From: Sulfurimonas sp. | GTDB taxonomy: Bacteria > Campylobacterota > Campylobacteria > Campylobacterales > Sulfurimonadaceae | DNA length: 64,000 nucleotides | Reading direction: 5' to 3' | Assembly: GCA_028687935.1 (NCBI GenBank) | Contig: JAQTZE010000004.1 | Location: 178,783-242,782 of the forward strand | Part shown: one piece after another, positions 31,837 to 40,273 of the stretch | Position numbering within the stretch: position 1 is the first letter of the stretch | Layout: each line of letters starts with the position of its first letter | Made by a program: the position numbers and the translations under genes | Notes under the pieces: model-generated | The model's input: the letters and a program-made list of their open reading frames with translations, nothing else | Database searches by the model: none | Told to the model about the DNA's origin: nothing

Positions 31837-31840
31837 AATA

Positions 31841-32089
31841 CTATATTTCTTCTAAATTTTTGTATTTGAATTGTAATTCTGCAATAGACTCTACATTGTC
31901 TTTGTCTGGAACGATACAATCAACTGGACATACAGAAATACAAGCTGGTTCATCATAGATGCCAACACACTCTGTACATCTGTCTGGATCAATAAAGTAG
32001 ATCGGATCTCCCTCTTCTATTGCAGTAGTTGGGCACTCTTCGCGGCACGCATCGCACGCTATACACTCATCATTTATTAGTAATGCCAT
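31841..32089 (-). CDS. fdx: 2[4Fe-4S] ferredoxin, YfhL-type
   Basis: 82 aa. Two cluster motifs are seen: CIACDACREECP and, after an insertion between its cysteines, CTECVGIYDEPACISVCPVD, as in YfhL/Allochromatium-type ferredoxins. Carries electrons at low potential in the cytoplasm. Its stop is 4 bases before the ppx start. In Campylobacter and Helicobacter a ferredoxin of this type neighbours ppx, so the arrangement is conserved. Confidence 0.94.
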   Translation of the reverse strand: MALLINDECIACDACREECPTTAIEEGDPIYFIDPDRCTECVGIYDEPACISVCPVDCIVPDKDNVESIAELQFKYKNLEEI

Positions 32090-32164
32090 ATTATAAAACC
32101 TTATATTTTTTTCTTGTCCGATTTATAGCGAAATAATGCTTTATTCATTTTTAAATAAACTAAT

Positions 32165-33466
32165 TTATTTTTTTTGGGGAAGTATGCATGACAATTTAGA
32201 GTTGAGCTGTAGGGATGCACAGGTCCCTTCAATACCATCTGTTCTGTTTTCTATCTTGATTTTAGCTCCGAGTGCATCTGCTGCACTTTTTGCTAAGAAG
32301 AGTCCCAGACCTACGCCAGATTTATTCCCTTGACGTTTGAAAGGTGCAAATATATCCATACTATCATCTATACCACATCCTTCATCTATAACTTCTATTA
32401 AAAGACCGATATCATCCTGCGAGCTTCTGAGTGTTACACTTTTTTCTTTTGGAGTAAATTTAAGTGCATTTTGCAGAAAATTTTGAACAATTTGATTCAG
32501 TAGTGGCACCTGTAACATTGCCATAAAACCTTGTGGCTCAAAATGTATATTTAACACTTTCCCCTCATTCTCGGCCAAAAGCTTGAAATCATTTGCTTTT
32601 TGTTTCAGAATGGCAATGACATCAACTTCTGTTGGTTTATCAAGTTGTGCACCTTCTTGACGACCAATATTGAGAATATTTGAGACAATGATATTCATCT
32701 CATCTATTGTCTTATTGGTGACTTTGAGAGCTTCTATATACTCTTCGGGGGTTCTTATTTTTATAAGCGTGACCTGATTTTTTAGTTTGATGACTGCAAG
32801 TGGGGTTTTTAGTTCATGTGCCGTTCCAATAAAAAGTTCTTTTTGGTATTTTACAAAGTTCTGTATTCTTGCTATGAGGTGGTTGATGGTCGTTCCTAGC
32901 GGTTCAAACTCTTGTGGAAGCTCTTTGACACGAATTGGTTTCATAAGATGTTCGTTCATATTTGAAAGGCGCAAAGTAAGTGTTTTAATAGGTGAAACGA
33001 GCATGCCAGATATGGCGATTGCATACAGAACAACAAGAACAAAACCACCGATGTTTATAATAAATATGTAGTGTAATATTTTGTCCAATAGTAGAGTCAT
33101 CGGAGTAATCTCTTTACTTACTTTGAGATAACTGGCATCATTAATATTAAAAGGATAAATAAGAGTCAGAAAGGTTTGCATATTATGCGTTTTTTCATAG
33201 ACTTCAATACCTGTTTCTGCATTTTTGAGATAGATAATCTCAATATTAAGTGATAAAATATTTTCTGGATACATCGCATCGTTTTGCATAATGGCTTTAT
33301 TGTTAGATATATTTTTCGCGTATTGCAGAAGTTCTTGTTGTTTTTCTTCATAGATAGAATTCTTGATAAAAAAATACAAAGCAGAAGAGAATAGGAGGAT
33401 GAGCATGGCAGAAGAAAATATGAGTTGAATTAAAAACCTATTACGGATACTTCTTGTTGAAAACAT
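32165..33466 (-). CDS. Sensor histidine kinase
   Basis: 433 aa from ATG 33466, where AAAGG gives a proper ribosome-binding site; an in-frame extension to 33571 is not supported. Membrane helices at about 10-32 and 140-165 enclose a periplasmic sensor of about 105 residues. HAMP follows, then HisKA with FIGTAHELKTPLAVIKLKNQ (phospho-accepting His), and HATPase with N-box FLQNALKFTP, G1 DEGCGIDDSM and G2 GVGLGLFLAKS. It lies downstream of an HsrA-like regulator, separated by 217 bases, and is the likely partner. Confidence 0.92.
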   Translation of the reverse strand: MFSTRSIRNRFLIQLIFSSAMLILLFSSALYFFIKNSIYEEKQQELLQYAKNISNNKAIMQNDAMYPENILSLNIEIIYLKNAETGIEVYEKTHNMQTFLTLIYPFNINDASYLKVSKEITPMTLLLDKILHYIFIINIGGFVLVVLYAIAISGMLVSPIKTLTLRLSNMNEHLMKPIRVKELPQEFEPLGTTINHLIARIQNFVKYQKELFIGTAHELKTPLAVIKLKNQVTLIKIRTPEEYIEALKVTNKTIDEMNIIVSNILNIGRQEGAQLDKPTEVDVIAILKQKANDFKLLAENEGKVLNIHFEPQGFMAMLQVPLLNQIVQNFLQNALKFTPKEKSVTLRSSQDDIGLLIEVIDEGCGIDDSMDIFAPFKRQGNKSGVGLGLFLAKSAADALGAKIKIENRTDGIEGTCASLQLNSKLSCILPQKK

Positions 33467-33546
33467 GCACACAACCTTTATTTTAATGAAAGAATTATAG
33501 CATTGTTTTATGAAGCAGTTAATAGAGGAAAATAAGAATTTATGTC

Positions 33547-33615
33547 TGTTTTTGTTGATTTTTCTTGCCAAGCTGCAAAGAGTTAAATTTGTTTTTGTTG
33601 ATTTTTCTTGCCAAG
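33547..33615. repeat. Tandem direct repeat between regulator and kinase genes
   Basis: A 26-bp identical block (beginning TGTTTTTGTTGATTTTTC and ending GCCAAG) occurs at 33547-33572 and again at 33590-33615, a 43-base period, each followed by a variant of CTGCAAAG. No ORF uses it. It could be an expandable tandem repeat that changes spacing between the two genes. Confidence 0.7.
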
Positions 33616-33651
33616 TGGCAAAGCTTCAGTGCCCAAGCGGCTAGCGGAGCT

Positions 33652-33671
33652 GTAAGGAATTACTTCCTTAC
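33652..33671 (-). terminator. Hairpin after the HsrA-like regulator gene
   Basis: GTAAGGAA (33652-33659), loop TTAC, TTCCTTAC (33664-33671): a perfect 8-bp stem 12 bases beyond the regulator stop on the minus strand. No long T-run follows on that strand, so read-through to the kinase gene is possible. Confidence 0.5.
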
Positions 33672-33683
33672 GGCGTCAAATAG

Positions 33684-34358
33684 TTAGTTCATCTCTTTAG
33701 GGAAACAAAAACGGTATCCACGACGACGTACAGTCTCAATCGTAGTAATACCTAATGGTTTATCCATTTTTTGTCTAATCTGGTTGATTGCAACTTCGAT
33801 AACATTTGGAGTAACAAGCTCAGGCTCTTCCCAAATTGCGTCAAGGAGTTGTTCTTTAGAAACAATTTGATCACGGTGACGAGCAAGGTGTGTAAGAACT
33901 TCAAAAGGCTTCCCTTTAAGTTCTATCTCTACTTCTTTATACGTAATTTTTTCTTCTTCAGGATTGATGATAAGGTCTTCGATCTCGATGATGTTACTGC
34001 CACCAAAACGTAAACGTGCTTCAATACGAGCGATAAGAACATCAAAATCAAAAGGTTTTCTGATATAGTCATCCGCACCACTTCTGAGTGCTTCGATTTC
34101 ACTTTCATTATCATCTCTTGCAGAGAGAACAACAACAACAGTTTTTGGAGTATTTGTTTTGATATCACCAATGATATCTATAGAGTTTCCATCTGGAAGC
34201 ATCCAGTCCATAAGCACTAAGTCATAGTTACGAATATCTAAATAATATTCGCCATCTTTGAGTGTTTCAACTACATCACTTTGGTAGCCGAATTCTTTGA
34301 GACCTTCCGCTAGCATTTTGTTTAATGTTACTTCATCTTCTATAATTAGAATGCGCAT
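33684..34358 (-). CDS. hsrA: HsrA/CosR-type OmpR-family response regulator
   Basis: 224 aa. The C-terminal winged helix is strikingly close to Helicobacter HP1043 (HsrA) and Campylobacter CosR, for example KGKPFEVLTHLARHRDQIVS and QIRQKMDKPLGITTIETVRR as I recall those sequences. Those are essential orphan regulators with an atypical receiver. Here the receiver has every canonical residue: E7 and D8, phospho-acceptor D51 (LMDWMLPDG), S79 and K101 (RKPFDF). With a histidine kinase next to it, it looks like an ordinary phosphorylated two-component regulator of the HsrA lineage. Confidence 0.9.
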   Translation of the reverse strand: MRILIIEDEVTLNKMLAEGLKEFGYQSDVVETLKDGEYYLDIRNYDLVLMDWMLPDGNSIDIIGDIKTNTPKTVVVVLSARDDNESEIEALRSGADDYIRKPFDFDVLIARIEARLRFGGSNIIEIEDLIINPEEEKITYKEVEIELKGKPFEVLTHLARHRDQIVSKEQLLDAIWEEPELVTPNVIEVAINQIRQKMDKPLGITTIETVRRRGYRFCFPKEMN

Positions 34359-34391
34359 TAATTGTTTCCTATTTGTGAATATTTTGGCGAA

Positions 34392-34397
34392 ATGATA
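34392..34397 (-). promoter_or_regulatory. hsrA promoter -10 candidate
   Basis: On the minus strand TGGTATCAT is an extended -10 element whose core TATCAT lies 34 bases before the hsrA start, preceded by a T/A-tract-rich region. A GGAAAC ribosome-binding site follows. Confidence 0.4.
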
Positions 34398-34459
34398 CCA
34401 CAGTTTTAGATTACTTTAAAGTTTTTTTCAATTTTCTTTAAAAAAAAATGAAGTTTTTC

Positions 34460-34789
34460 TTAAGAATTGAAATGGTAGCTATTGCTTACACTTACCTTGG
34501 CATCGGGTAAAATGGAGGGTTTGGTTATTTTTAAGAAAAGGGTACTAATGAGTGGAAATTTTTCTTTAAGTTTAGCGCTGAGAGAACTCAAAGCATCTTC
34601 AAGAAGTAAAAATTTGCTTTTTTTTGTGTGTATTTTTATAAACGCAGCAACATCAGCATAATTAATAAATTCATTTTCATAGGTATAATCAATAGTGAGA
34701 TTTACAAGAAGATCCTGCTCTTTTTCTCGCTCAAAATCTAAGATTCCAATGATGCATTCAAATCTTAGATCTTCAATATGTACCGTCAC
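34460..34789 (-). CDS. folB: Dihydroneopterin aldolase
   Basis: 109 aa, the usual size. HIEDLRFECIIGILDFEREK is the FolB opening (usual form x-G-x-x-x-x-E-R), and the helical LLEDALSSLSAKLKEKFP segment contains the conserved Glu. It cleaves dihydroneopterin to 6-hydroxymethyl-dihydropterin in folate synthesis. Directly follows plsY with no spacing. FolK, the next enzyme, is encoded at 56430. Confidence 0.88.
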   Translation of the reverse strand: MTVHIEDLRFECIIGILDFEREKEQDLLVNLTIDYTYENEFINYADVAAFIKIHTKKSKFLLLEDALSSLSAKLKEKFPLISTLFLKITKPSILPDAKVSVSNSYHFNS

Positions 34790-35416
34790 TTAGATGACTC
34801 TTTTTTCTTCGCCTTTGATGACGCGAATAATATTTGGTATGTGTTTGTAGTAAAGAATAAATACGATAAATACAACTGGAGCATGTGCCATCTCAGGATG
34901 AATAAAAAAGCTCGAGACCAAAAGTGCGGCAACACCTGTAAGTGAAGAAACAGAGGAGATTCTCACTGTCTTTGCCATAATTCCCCAAGTTACAAGAGCT
35001 ATAACAGTCTCAAGTGGAATCATAAACATCATCACACCCATACCAGTTGCGATACCTTTACCACCTTCAAGACCAAGGTAAGGTGAAAAACAGTGACCGA
35101 TTACTGCTAAAACAGAGATTCCCCAAAGTGTTGATTCGCTTACACCCATAAAGTAAGCTGCTATTAAAACCACAATACCTTTAATAGCATCTAGTGCCAA
35201 AGTAGCAGCTCCAAGTTTTTTAGCTAAAGAGGGGTTCGTCTCTTTGACGACGCGAAGAACATTTGTAGCACCGATACTCCCGCTTCCACTTGCTTTGACA
35301 TCTACACCGGCAAACTTCTTTGCTAAAATCAGTCCAAAAGGTATACCCCCGACAAGATACGCTGCTATAAAAAACTGTACATTCGTGTTAAATAAAAATT
35401 CCATTAATTTTCCCAT
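34790..35416 (-). CDS. plsY: Glycerol-3-phosphate acyltransferase PlsY
   Basis: 208 aa, five membrane helices. The three family motifs are visible: GSGSIGATNVLRV, GHCFSPYLGLEGGKGIATGM and the late KHIPNIIRVIKGEE segment. Transfers acyl from acyl-phosphate to glycerol-3-phosphate in phospholipid synthesis at the inner membrane. First gene of a two-gene unit with folB, an order common in the phylum. Confidence 0.95.
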   Translation of the reverse strand: MGKLMEFLFNTNVQFFIAAYLVGGIPFGLILAKKFAGVDVKASGSGSIGATNVLRVVKETNPSLAKKLGAATLALDAIKGIVVLIAAYFMGVSESTLWGISVLAVIGHCFSPYLGLEGGKGIATGMGVMMFMIPLETVIALVTWGIMAKTVRISSVSSLTGVAALLVSSFFIHPEMAHAPVVFIVFILYYKHIPNIIRVIKGEEKRVI

Positions 35417-35545
35417 CTGTAGTTATTGCGACATTCTACACTTTGTATATTTATAAGCATCTAAAATGTTTACTTATGTTTGTATTTTCATACATATTCA
35501 AATTGTTACATTAAGTTACATTTGTTTGATATTGAAAATAACTTA

Positions 35546-35571
35546 TTGTTAATATAAATATAAATTAACAA
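35546..35571. promoter_or_regulatory. Dyad upstream of the secreted-protein cassette
   Basis: TTGTTAAT (35546-35553) and ATTAACAA (35564-35571) are a perfect 8-bp inverted repeat in the AT-rich leader of the first Ig-like gene. A direct repeat, GTTACAT-TAA-GTTACAT, lies about 40 bases further upstream. The second gene copy (38021) lacks both, because the duplicated block begins only at 35587. Confidence 0.45.
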
Positions 35572-35617
35572 TTAATGTTAGAATTATCTACAAATTTTAA
35601 GAAAGTAAGGAGTAACT

Positions 35618-36757
35618 ATGTTTCATTTTTTCATTAAACTAGCACTATTTATTGTATTGGCAGTAAGCCTTCATGGGCACAGTGGAGTCTCTCAGAAACA
35701 TCTGCTTTTTATCTCTGCAGATAAAAATATTGAGATAGCCTTTGATTTACCTATTATGAAAACTTCTGTACAACGAAATACAGTAGAATTAAAAAAAGTA
35801 GATTCTCATCAAAAGATGAAAGGAAAGCTGAGCCTTAAAGATGAAAAAACTTTGCTTTTTTCTCCAGAAAAAGAGCTTATGAACGGCACATATGAGTTAC
35901 AAGTAGATCCAATCAAACTGCAAAAATGTGTGCAGCAACACAGTGGCTGGTTTGATAAATTCTTTTCTAGAGATAAGTGTAGTATTACTACAAGACCAAT
36001 AAAACATAGATTTAAAACGCAAGCAAATCAAGCTAAAATTGTTGGACTTGATGTGAATCAAACAGCTATAAATCTCAAAGAGAATACTCAAACAATGTTG
36101 CAAGTTCTAGCTCTTTATGATGACAACACTTCAAAAGATATCTCGCAAGATGCAGAGTGGGTTATCGGAGATAGTACTATCATAGCAGTAGATCAAGCAA
36201 AAATATCTGCACTCCAAGAAGGCACTACAACACTTCAAGTACTCTACGATGGAATCAAATCAAATGAACTTCATGCGAGAGTATATAAAGAAGTCAATGG
36301 CTACATCTTGCCACTTGAACCAGATGAAACACTCAACAACGCAACACTCCTAGGTATAGACGCAAATAACAATGGTGTGAGAGATGATGTAGAGAGATGG
36401 ATATTTTTAGAGATGAAGATTTATAACGGATATGAGAAGATTGAACAGGCTATTGCTATGCAAAAATCTAAAGCATTTCAAATGTCTTTGATCGATTCAA
36501 TGAATCAAGATGATTTAGTACATAAAGCGATGCAAGCAAGTAATGACTGTTGGGTTTGGTATGATTACTCAAAACAAATACATTCTGTTAGCTCACTTGG
36601 GAAATTCAGCAGGGCAATAAAAGATAAATCTTTTAATACTAGAGAACGATTAAAAACCTATTTGGAGTATGATAATACTCTAAGAGGTAGAATCTTTACA
36701 TCTACACCAACACTTCAAACAAAAAGTCAGTGCGAAATTAGCATTGATGGGCTGTAG
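35618..36757 (+). CDS. Secreted Ig-like domain protein, copy 1
   Basis: 379 aa with a signal peptide (FHFFIKLALFIVLAVSLHGH). Residues 25-125 resemble an SbsA-type Ig-like domain, residues about 135-225 a BIG_2-like domain (KENTQTMLQVLALYDDNTSK), followed by a calcium-loop-like GIDANNNGVRDDVERWIF near residue 247 and a helical Cys-containing C terminus. The ribosome-binding site is AAGGAG. Nearly identical to the gene at 38021: the first 200 or so codons show no base differences, while the C-terminal third diverges. The hydrolase at 36764 follows after 6 bases. Function unknown. Confidence 0.82.
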   Translation: MFHFFIKLALFIVLAVSLHGHSGVSQKHLLFISADKNIEIAFDLPIMKTSVQRNTVELKKVDSHQKMKGKLSLKDEKTLLFSPEKELMNGTYELQVDPIKLQKCVQQHSGWFDKFFSRDKCSITTRPIKHRFKTQANQAKIVGLDVNQTAINLKENTQTMLQVLALYDDNTSKDISQDAEWVIGDSTIIAVDQAKISALQEGTTTLQVLYDGIKSNELHARVYKEVNGYILPLEPDETLNNATLLGIDANNNGVRDDVERWIFLEMKIYNGYEKIEQAIAMQKSKAFQMSLIDSMNQDDLVHKAMQASNDCWVWYDYSKQIHSVSSLGKFSRAIKDKSFNTRERLKTYLEYDNTLRGRIFTSTPTLQTKSQCEISIDGL

Positions 36758-36763
36758 GAGTAA

Positions 36764-37891
36764 ATGATGAAGAAAATACTATTAATAGTTCTGTTTACAC
36801 TCACTCTTTTCGCAAATACAGACTCATGTAAACTTGATGTATATTTTGGAAATGGTGTTTGGAATGATGAAGATCAGGCAGATATTTCTAAAATTGCATT
36901 AAAAACTTTTTTACAACAACAAAACCCTCAACGCTTCAATATAGCAGATGAAGGAGTGACATACAACTTTAAGTATGCCCACAATGAAACATATGGAAAT
37001 ATAGATGACTTGTTAGAAACTTTTTGGCAACTCCATGAGAGTGGGCAAGTGGGTGATTTTTACTTTGGGTTTGTGGCAAGGGTTTTAGATGCTGCTAATG
37101 TCTTAAGCTATGAGGAAGAGAGTTTTAGGGATAGAATGGCAGTCATAGCTGCAAACTATGATGTCAATACCCAAAAGATGCTAGAGAAGTATAAAACTCA
37201 AAGTTTTTCTCAAAAACATAATGTCTTACTTGTAGCCCACTCGCAAGGAAACCTCTTTGGCAATAAAATGTATGAACTTTTAGATGATCAAGAGAAACAA
37301 AAGTTTCGTATGGTCTCTGTCGCAACACCTGCAAATCATATATCAGGTGGAGAAGATTATATAACATTAGATTTAGATTTAATTATCAAAGCTATTCCAG
37401 GAAGCCTTCCCTCAAACGCAAGTGGATTTGGACATACCTTCGTTGAATCTTATCTCAATGAGAGTAATACAGGTTCTCGGACAATGATAAATACAGGTAT
37501 AACCAAAGCTGTCGAAATCTTAGATCAAAATATGTGTGCTACATATAAATACTTTAGATTGATTGGATTTATATGTAGTTCAAGAATAGACCAAGAATTG
37601 GTAGTTGATATTTATGGTACGAAAAAAGATTATTCTGAAGAATTAGTAGCAACTGATACAAAAGAACGTATAGCTTTAAACACTAATGGTTATTGTCCAC
37701 TTACGGGAGACGATTATACAACAAACATATCAAAGTATAATACAGGCAACTGTATGGCTTACCGAATTGACGATACTTCATACCAACCATTAGAAAGTTT
37801 CATAAATAGAAGCTATGAAAATTCATATCCGTGTGTTACCTACACTATGAAGGGTGAAATCGTGACAAAATTAAAAGATTTACAAGAGTAG
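36764..37891 (+). CDS. Secreted alpha/beta-hydrolase-like protein (lipase-type)
   Basis: 375 aa with a signal peptide (MMKKILLIVLFTLTLFA). The nucleophile motif is VLLVAHSQGNLFGNKMYELL with S160 in A-H-S-Q-G, typical of lipase/PGAP1-like hydrolases, followed by VSVATPANHISGGEDYITLD and SGFGHTFVESYL, which may supply the acid and the His. Six or more Cys in the C-terminal third suggest disulfides and export. GGAG precedes the two ATGs. It is cotranscribed with the Ig-like protein copy 1. The second Ig-like copy has no such partner. Substrate unknown; a lipid or ester is inferred. Confidence 0.7.
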   Translation: MMKKILLIVLFTLTLFANTDSCKLDVYFGNGVWNDEDQADISKIALKTFLQQQNPQRFNIADEGVTYNFKYAHNETYGNIDDLLETFWQLHESGQVGDFYFGFVARVLDAANVLSYEEESFRDRMAVIAANYDVNTQKMLEKYKTQSFSQKHNVLLVAHSQGNLFGNKMYELLDDQEKQKFRMVSVATPANHISGGEDYITLDLDLIIKAIPGSLPSNASGFGHTFVESYLNESNTGSRTMINTGITKAVEILDQNMCATYKYFRLIGFICSSRIDQELVVDIYGTKKDYSEELVATDTKERIALNTNGYCPLTGDDYTTNISKYNTGNCMAYRIDDTSYQPLESFINRSYENSYPCVTYTMKGEIVTKLKDLQE

Positions 37892-37904
37892 GCAAGTATC
37901 TTGC
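37892..37904 (+). terminator. Short hairpin after the hydrolase gene
   Basis: GCAAG-TAT-CTTGC, starting in the base after the stop codon and followed by TTCTCTCT. A weak terminator candidate that would separate the first cassette from the remnant and the second copy. Confidence 0.35.
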
Positions 37905-37928
37905 TTCTCTCTAATTAGGATGATAAAT

Positions 37929-37980
37929 TTTTTAATACCAAAAAGTGATTAACAACTTATTTGGAATACGATAATACTCT
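37929..37980 (+). pseudogene. Remnant of a third Ig-like protein copy
   Basis: Reading from AAT at about 37933 gives NTKK-stop-LTTYLEYDNTL, clearly the counterpart of NTRERLKTYLEYDNTL near the C terminus of copy 1, with CGA changed to TGA. About 52 bases align at roughly 80% identity by eye. It ends abruptly at CTTTATAATTTT, where the duplicated leader of copy 2 begins (37990). It shows that at least one more copy once existed here. Confidence 0.7.
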
Positions 37981-38020
37981 TTATAATTTTCTACAAATTT
38001 TAAGAAAGTAAGGAGTAACT

Positions 38021-39160
38021 ATGTTTCATTTTTTCATTAAACTAGCACTATTTATTGTATTGGCAGTAAGCCTTCATGGGCACAGTGGAGTCTCTCAGAA
38101 ACATCTGCTTTTTATCTCTGCAGATAAAAATATTGAGATAGCCTTTGATTTACCTATTATGAAAACTTCTGTACAACGAAATACAGTAGAATTAAAAAAA
38201 GTAGATTCTCATCAAAAGATGAAAGGAAAGCTGAGCCTTAAAGATGAAAAAACTTTGCTTTTTTCTCCAGAAAAAGAGCTTATGAACGGCACATATGAGT
38301 TACAAGTAGATCCAATCAAACTGCAAAAATGTGTGCAGCAACACAGTGGCTGGTTTGATAAATTCTTTTCTAGAGATAAGTGTAGTATTACTACAAGACC
38401 AATAAAACATAGATTTAAAACGCAAGCAAATCAAGCTAAAATTGTTGGACTTGATGTGAATCAAACAGCTATAAATCTCAAAGAGAATACTCAAACAATG
38501 TTGCAAGTTCTAGCTCTTTATGATGACAACACTTCAAAAGATATCTCGCAAGATGCAGAGTGGGTTATCGGAGATAGTACTATCATAGCAGTAGATCAAG
38601 CAAAAATATCTGCACTCCAAGAAGGCACTACAACACTTCAAATACTCTACGATGGAATCAAATCAAATGAACTTCATGTGAGAGTATATAAAGAAGTCAA
38701 TGGTTACATCTTACCACTTGAGCCAGATGAAACACTCAACAACGCAACACTCTTAGGTATAGACTCAAATAACAATGGAGTAAGAGATGATGTAGAGCGA
38801 TGGATATTTTTAGAGATGAAGATTTATAACGGCTATGAGAAGATTGAGCAGGTTATTGCGATGCAGGAAGCTAAAGCATTTCAAATGTCTTTGATTGATT
38901 CAACGAATCAAGATGATTTAGTACATAAAGCGATGCAAGCAAGTACAGAGTGCTGGGTTTGGTATAGTTATTCTAAAAATTTACCGTTTCAAGATGAGAT
39001 GTTAAAGTTTAGTCGAGAAATAAAAGACAAGTGCTTTAATACAAAAGAGCGATTAAAAACCTATTGGGAATATGATAATACCCTTAGAGGTAGAATCTTT
39101 ACAGCTACACCAACACTTCAAACAAAAAGTCAGTGCGAAACTGATATAGATAGTTTGTAA
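38021..39160 (+). CDS. Secreted Ig-like domain protein, copy 2
   Basis: 379 aa, same length and domain order as copy 1 at 35618. The duplicated block starts at 37990 (matching 35587, offset 2403) and includes the ribosome-binding site but not the upstream promoter dyad. No difference is seen up to the codon for residue 207 (TTLQ-V to TTLQ-I); afterwards substitutions increase, with a variable stretch around residues 310-345. This contrast suggests gene conversion of the 5' part. A TATAAT at 37982-37987 may be its own -10. No hydrolase follows. Confidence 0.82.
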   Translation: MFHFFIKLALFIVLAVSLHGHSGVSQKHLLFISADKNIEIAFDLPIMKTSVQRNTVELKKVDSHQKMKGKLSLKDEKTLLFSPEKELMNGTYELQVDPIKLQKCVQQHSGWFDKFFSRDKCSITTRPIKHRFKTQANQAKIVGLDVNQTAINLKENTQTMLQVLALYDDNTSKDISQDAEWVIGDSTIIAVDQAKISALQEGTTTLQILYDGIKSNELHVRVYKEVNGYILPLEPDETLNNATLLGIDSNNNGVRDDVERWIFLEMKIYNGYEKIEQVIAMQEAKAFQMSLIDSTNQDDLVHKAMQASTECWVWYSYSKNLPFQDEMLKFSREIKDKCFNTKERLKTYWEYDNTLRGRIFTATPTLQTKSQCETDIDSL

Positions 39161-39240
39161 GAGGATTATAAATAGTAATACTAATTCAAATCAAATACAT
39201 TTTGTAACTACAAGTCAAATAAGCATATAAATTTTTTCGA

Positions 39241-39246
39241 TATAAT
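39241..39246 (+). promoter_or_regulatory. nadA promoter -10 box
   Basis: A perfect TATAAT after CGA, 29 bases before the chosen TTG start. It would leave almost no leader if translation began at TTG 39257, which supports the 39275 start. Confidence 0.55.
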
Positions 39247-39274
39247 AACATCACTATTGAATGAGGATATTTTT

Positions 39275-40273
39275 TTGCAATACACAAACGAAGAATTAAA
39301 ACAAAAAATCAATGCATATAAAGAAAAACTAAGTGTCACTGTTGTGGCGCATTTTTATCAGAGAGATGAAGTCTTTGAGATGGCGGATATCACTGGAGAT
39401 TCACTAGAACTAGCTATACGCACGCGTGATGATGAGGCTGCGTTTGTAGTCTTTTGCGGGGTTGGTTTTATGGGTCAGAGTGTTAAAGTGCTCTCTCCTC
39501 AAAAACGTGTAGTTATGCCAAAGATAGCTTGCTGTGCAATGGCTCGGATGATTGATTCACTCTATTTTGATGACTCGGTGAAATATCTCGAAAAACATGG
39601 CATAGCCAAAGAAAATATTTTGCCAATCACTTATATTAACTCAAACGCAGATGTCAAAGCAAAAGTGGGCGAGATGGGCGGTATGGTTTGTACGAGCTCA
39701 AACGCAAAGCATATTATTACCACTGCGCTTGCAGAGGGCAAAAAAATATTGTTTGTGCCAGATAGATGTTTAGGGCAAAATATAGCAAACCAAATGGGTC
39801 TCAAATCTATGGTCATAGGGCAAGAGGGCGATCCAAAAGAGGCGGATATCATCTGCTATGATGGTTTTTGTTCTGTGCATCAGCTCTTTAGTGTGGATGA
39901 CATTGCGTTTTATCGTAAAAAATTTCCAGGTATCCTTATAGCAACACATCCTGAATGTGATCCTGCTATCTGTGATGCATCTGACTTTGTTGGTTCGACT
40001 TCTCAGCTTATAAAATACATCAAAGAACTTCCAGAAGATCAAAAAGTAGCAGTTGGGACGGAGTTTAACATGGTTAATCGTCTGCGTTCTAAAAATACCT
40101 ATATTCTCTCTTCTACAAAGCCGGAATGTCCGACGATGAATGAAACGACGCTGGAAGATTTGTATCTCACACTCAAAGCTATCGATGAAGGTGCGCCTAT
40201 AAATGAAATAGAAGTAGATGAAAAAACGCAGAAGTGGGCAAAAATCGCTCTAGAGAGAATGTTAGCATTATGA
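39275..40273 (+). CDS. nadA: Quinolinate synthase
   Basis: 332 aa from TTG 39275. TGAGGA lies nine bases upstream, whereas TTG 39257 has no ribosome-binding site and almost no leader after the TATAAT at 39241. The [4Fe-4S] ligands are expected at C86/C87 (IACCAMARM), C139 (VCTSSNA) and C285 (ECPTMNETTLEDLY). VTVVAHFYQRDEVFEMADIT is the substrate-site opening. It condenses iminoaspartate with dihydroxyacetone phosphate in NAD synthesis. Stop overlaps nadC. Five AAACGCA/TGCGTTT words. Confidence 0.93.
   Translation: MQYTNEELKQKINAYKEKLSVTVVAHFYQRDEVFEMADITGDSLELAIRTRDDEAAFVVFCGVGFMGQSVKVLSPQKRVVMPKIACCAMARMIDSLYFDDSVKYLEKHGIAKENILPITYINSNADVKAKVGEMGGMVCTSSNAKHIITTALAEGKKILFVPDRCLGQNIANQMGLKSMVIGQEGDPKEADIICYDGFCSVHQLFSVDDIAFYRKKFPGILIATHPECDPAICDASDFVGSTSQLIKYIKELPEDQKVAVGTEFNMVNRLRSKNTYILSSTKPECPTMNETTLEDLYLTLKAIDEGAPINEIEVDEKTQKWAKIALERMLAL

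Noticed and set aside
33467..33571. Extension of the histidine kinase N terminus
   Set aside because: The added 35 residues are basic and Asn/Phe-rich, and AAAGG fits ATG 33466.
35480..35520. The GTTACAT direct repeat as a copy of the phage operator
   Set aside because: It is a direct rather than inverted repeat and does not match the 13-bp palindrome TGTAAYARTTACA.
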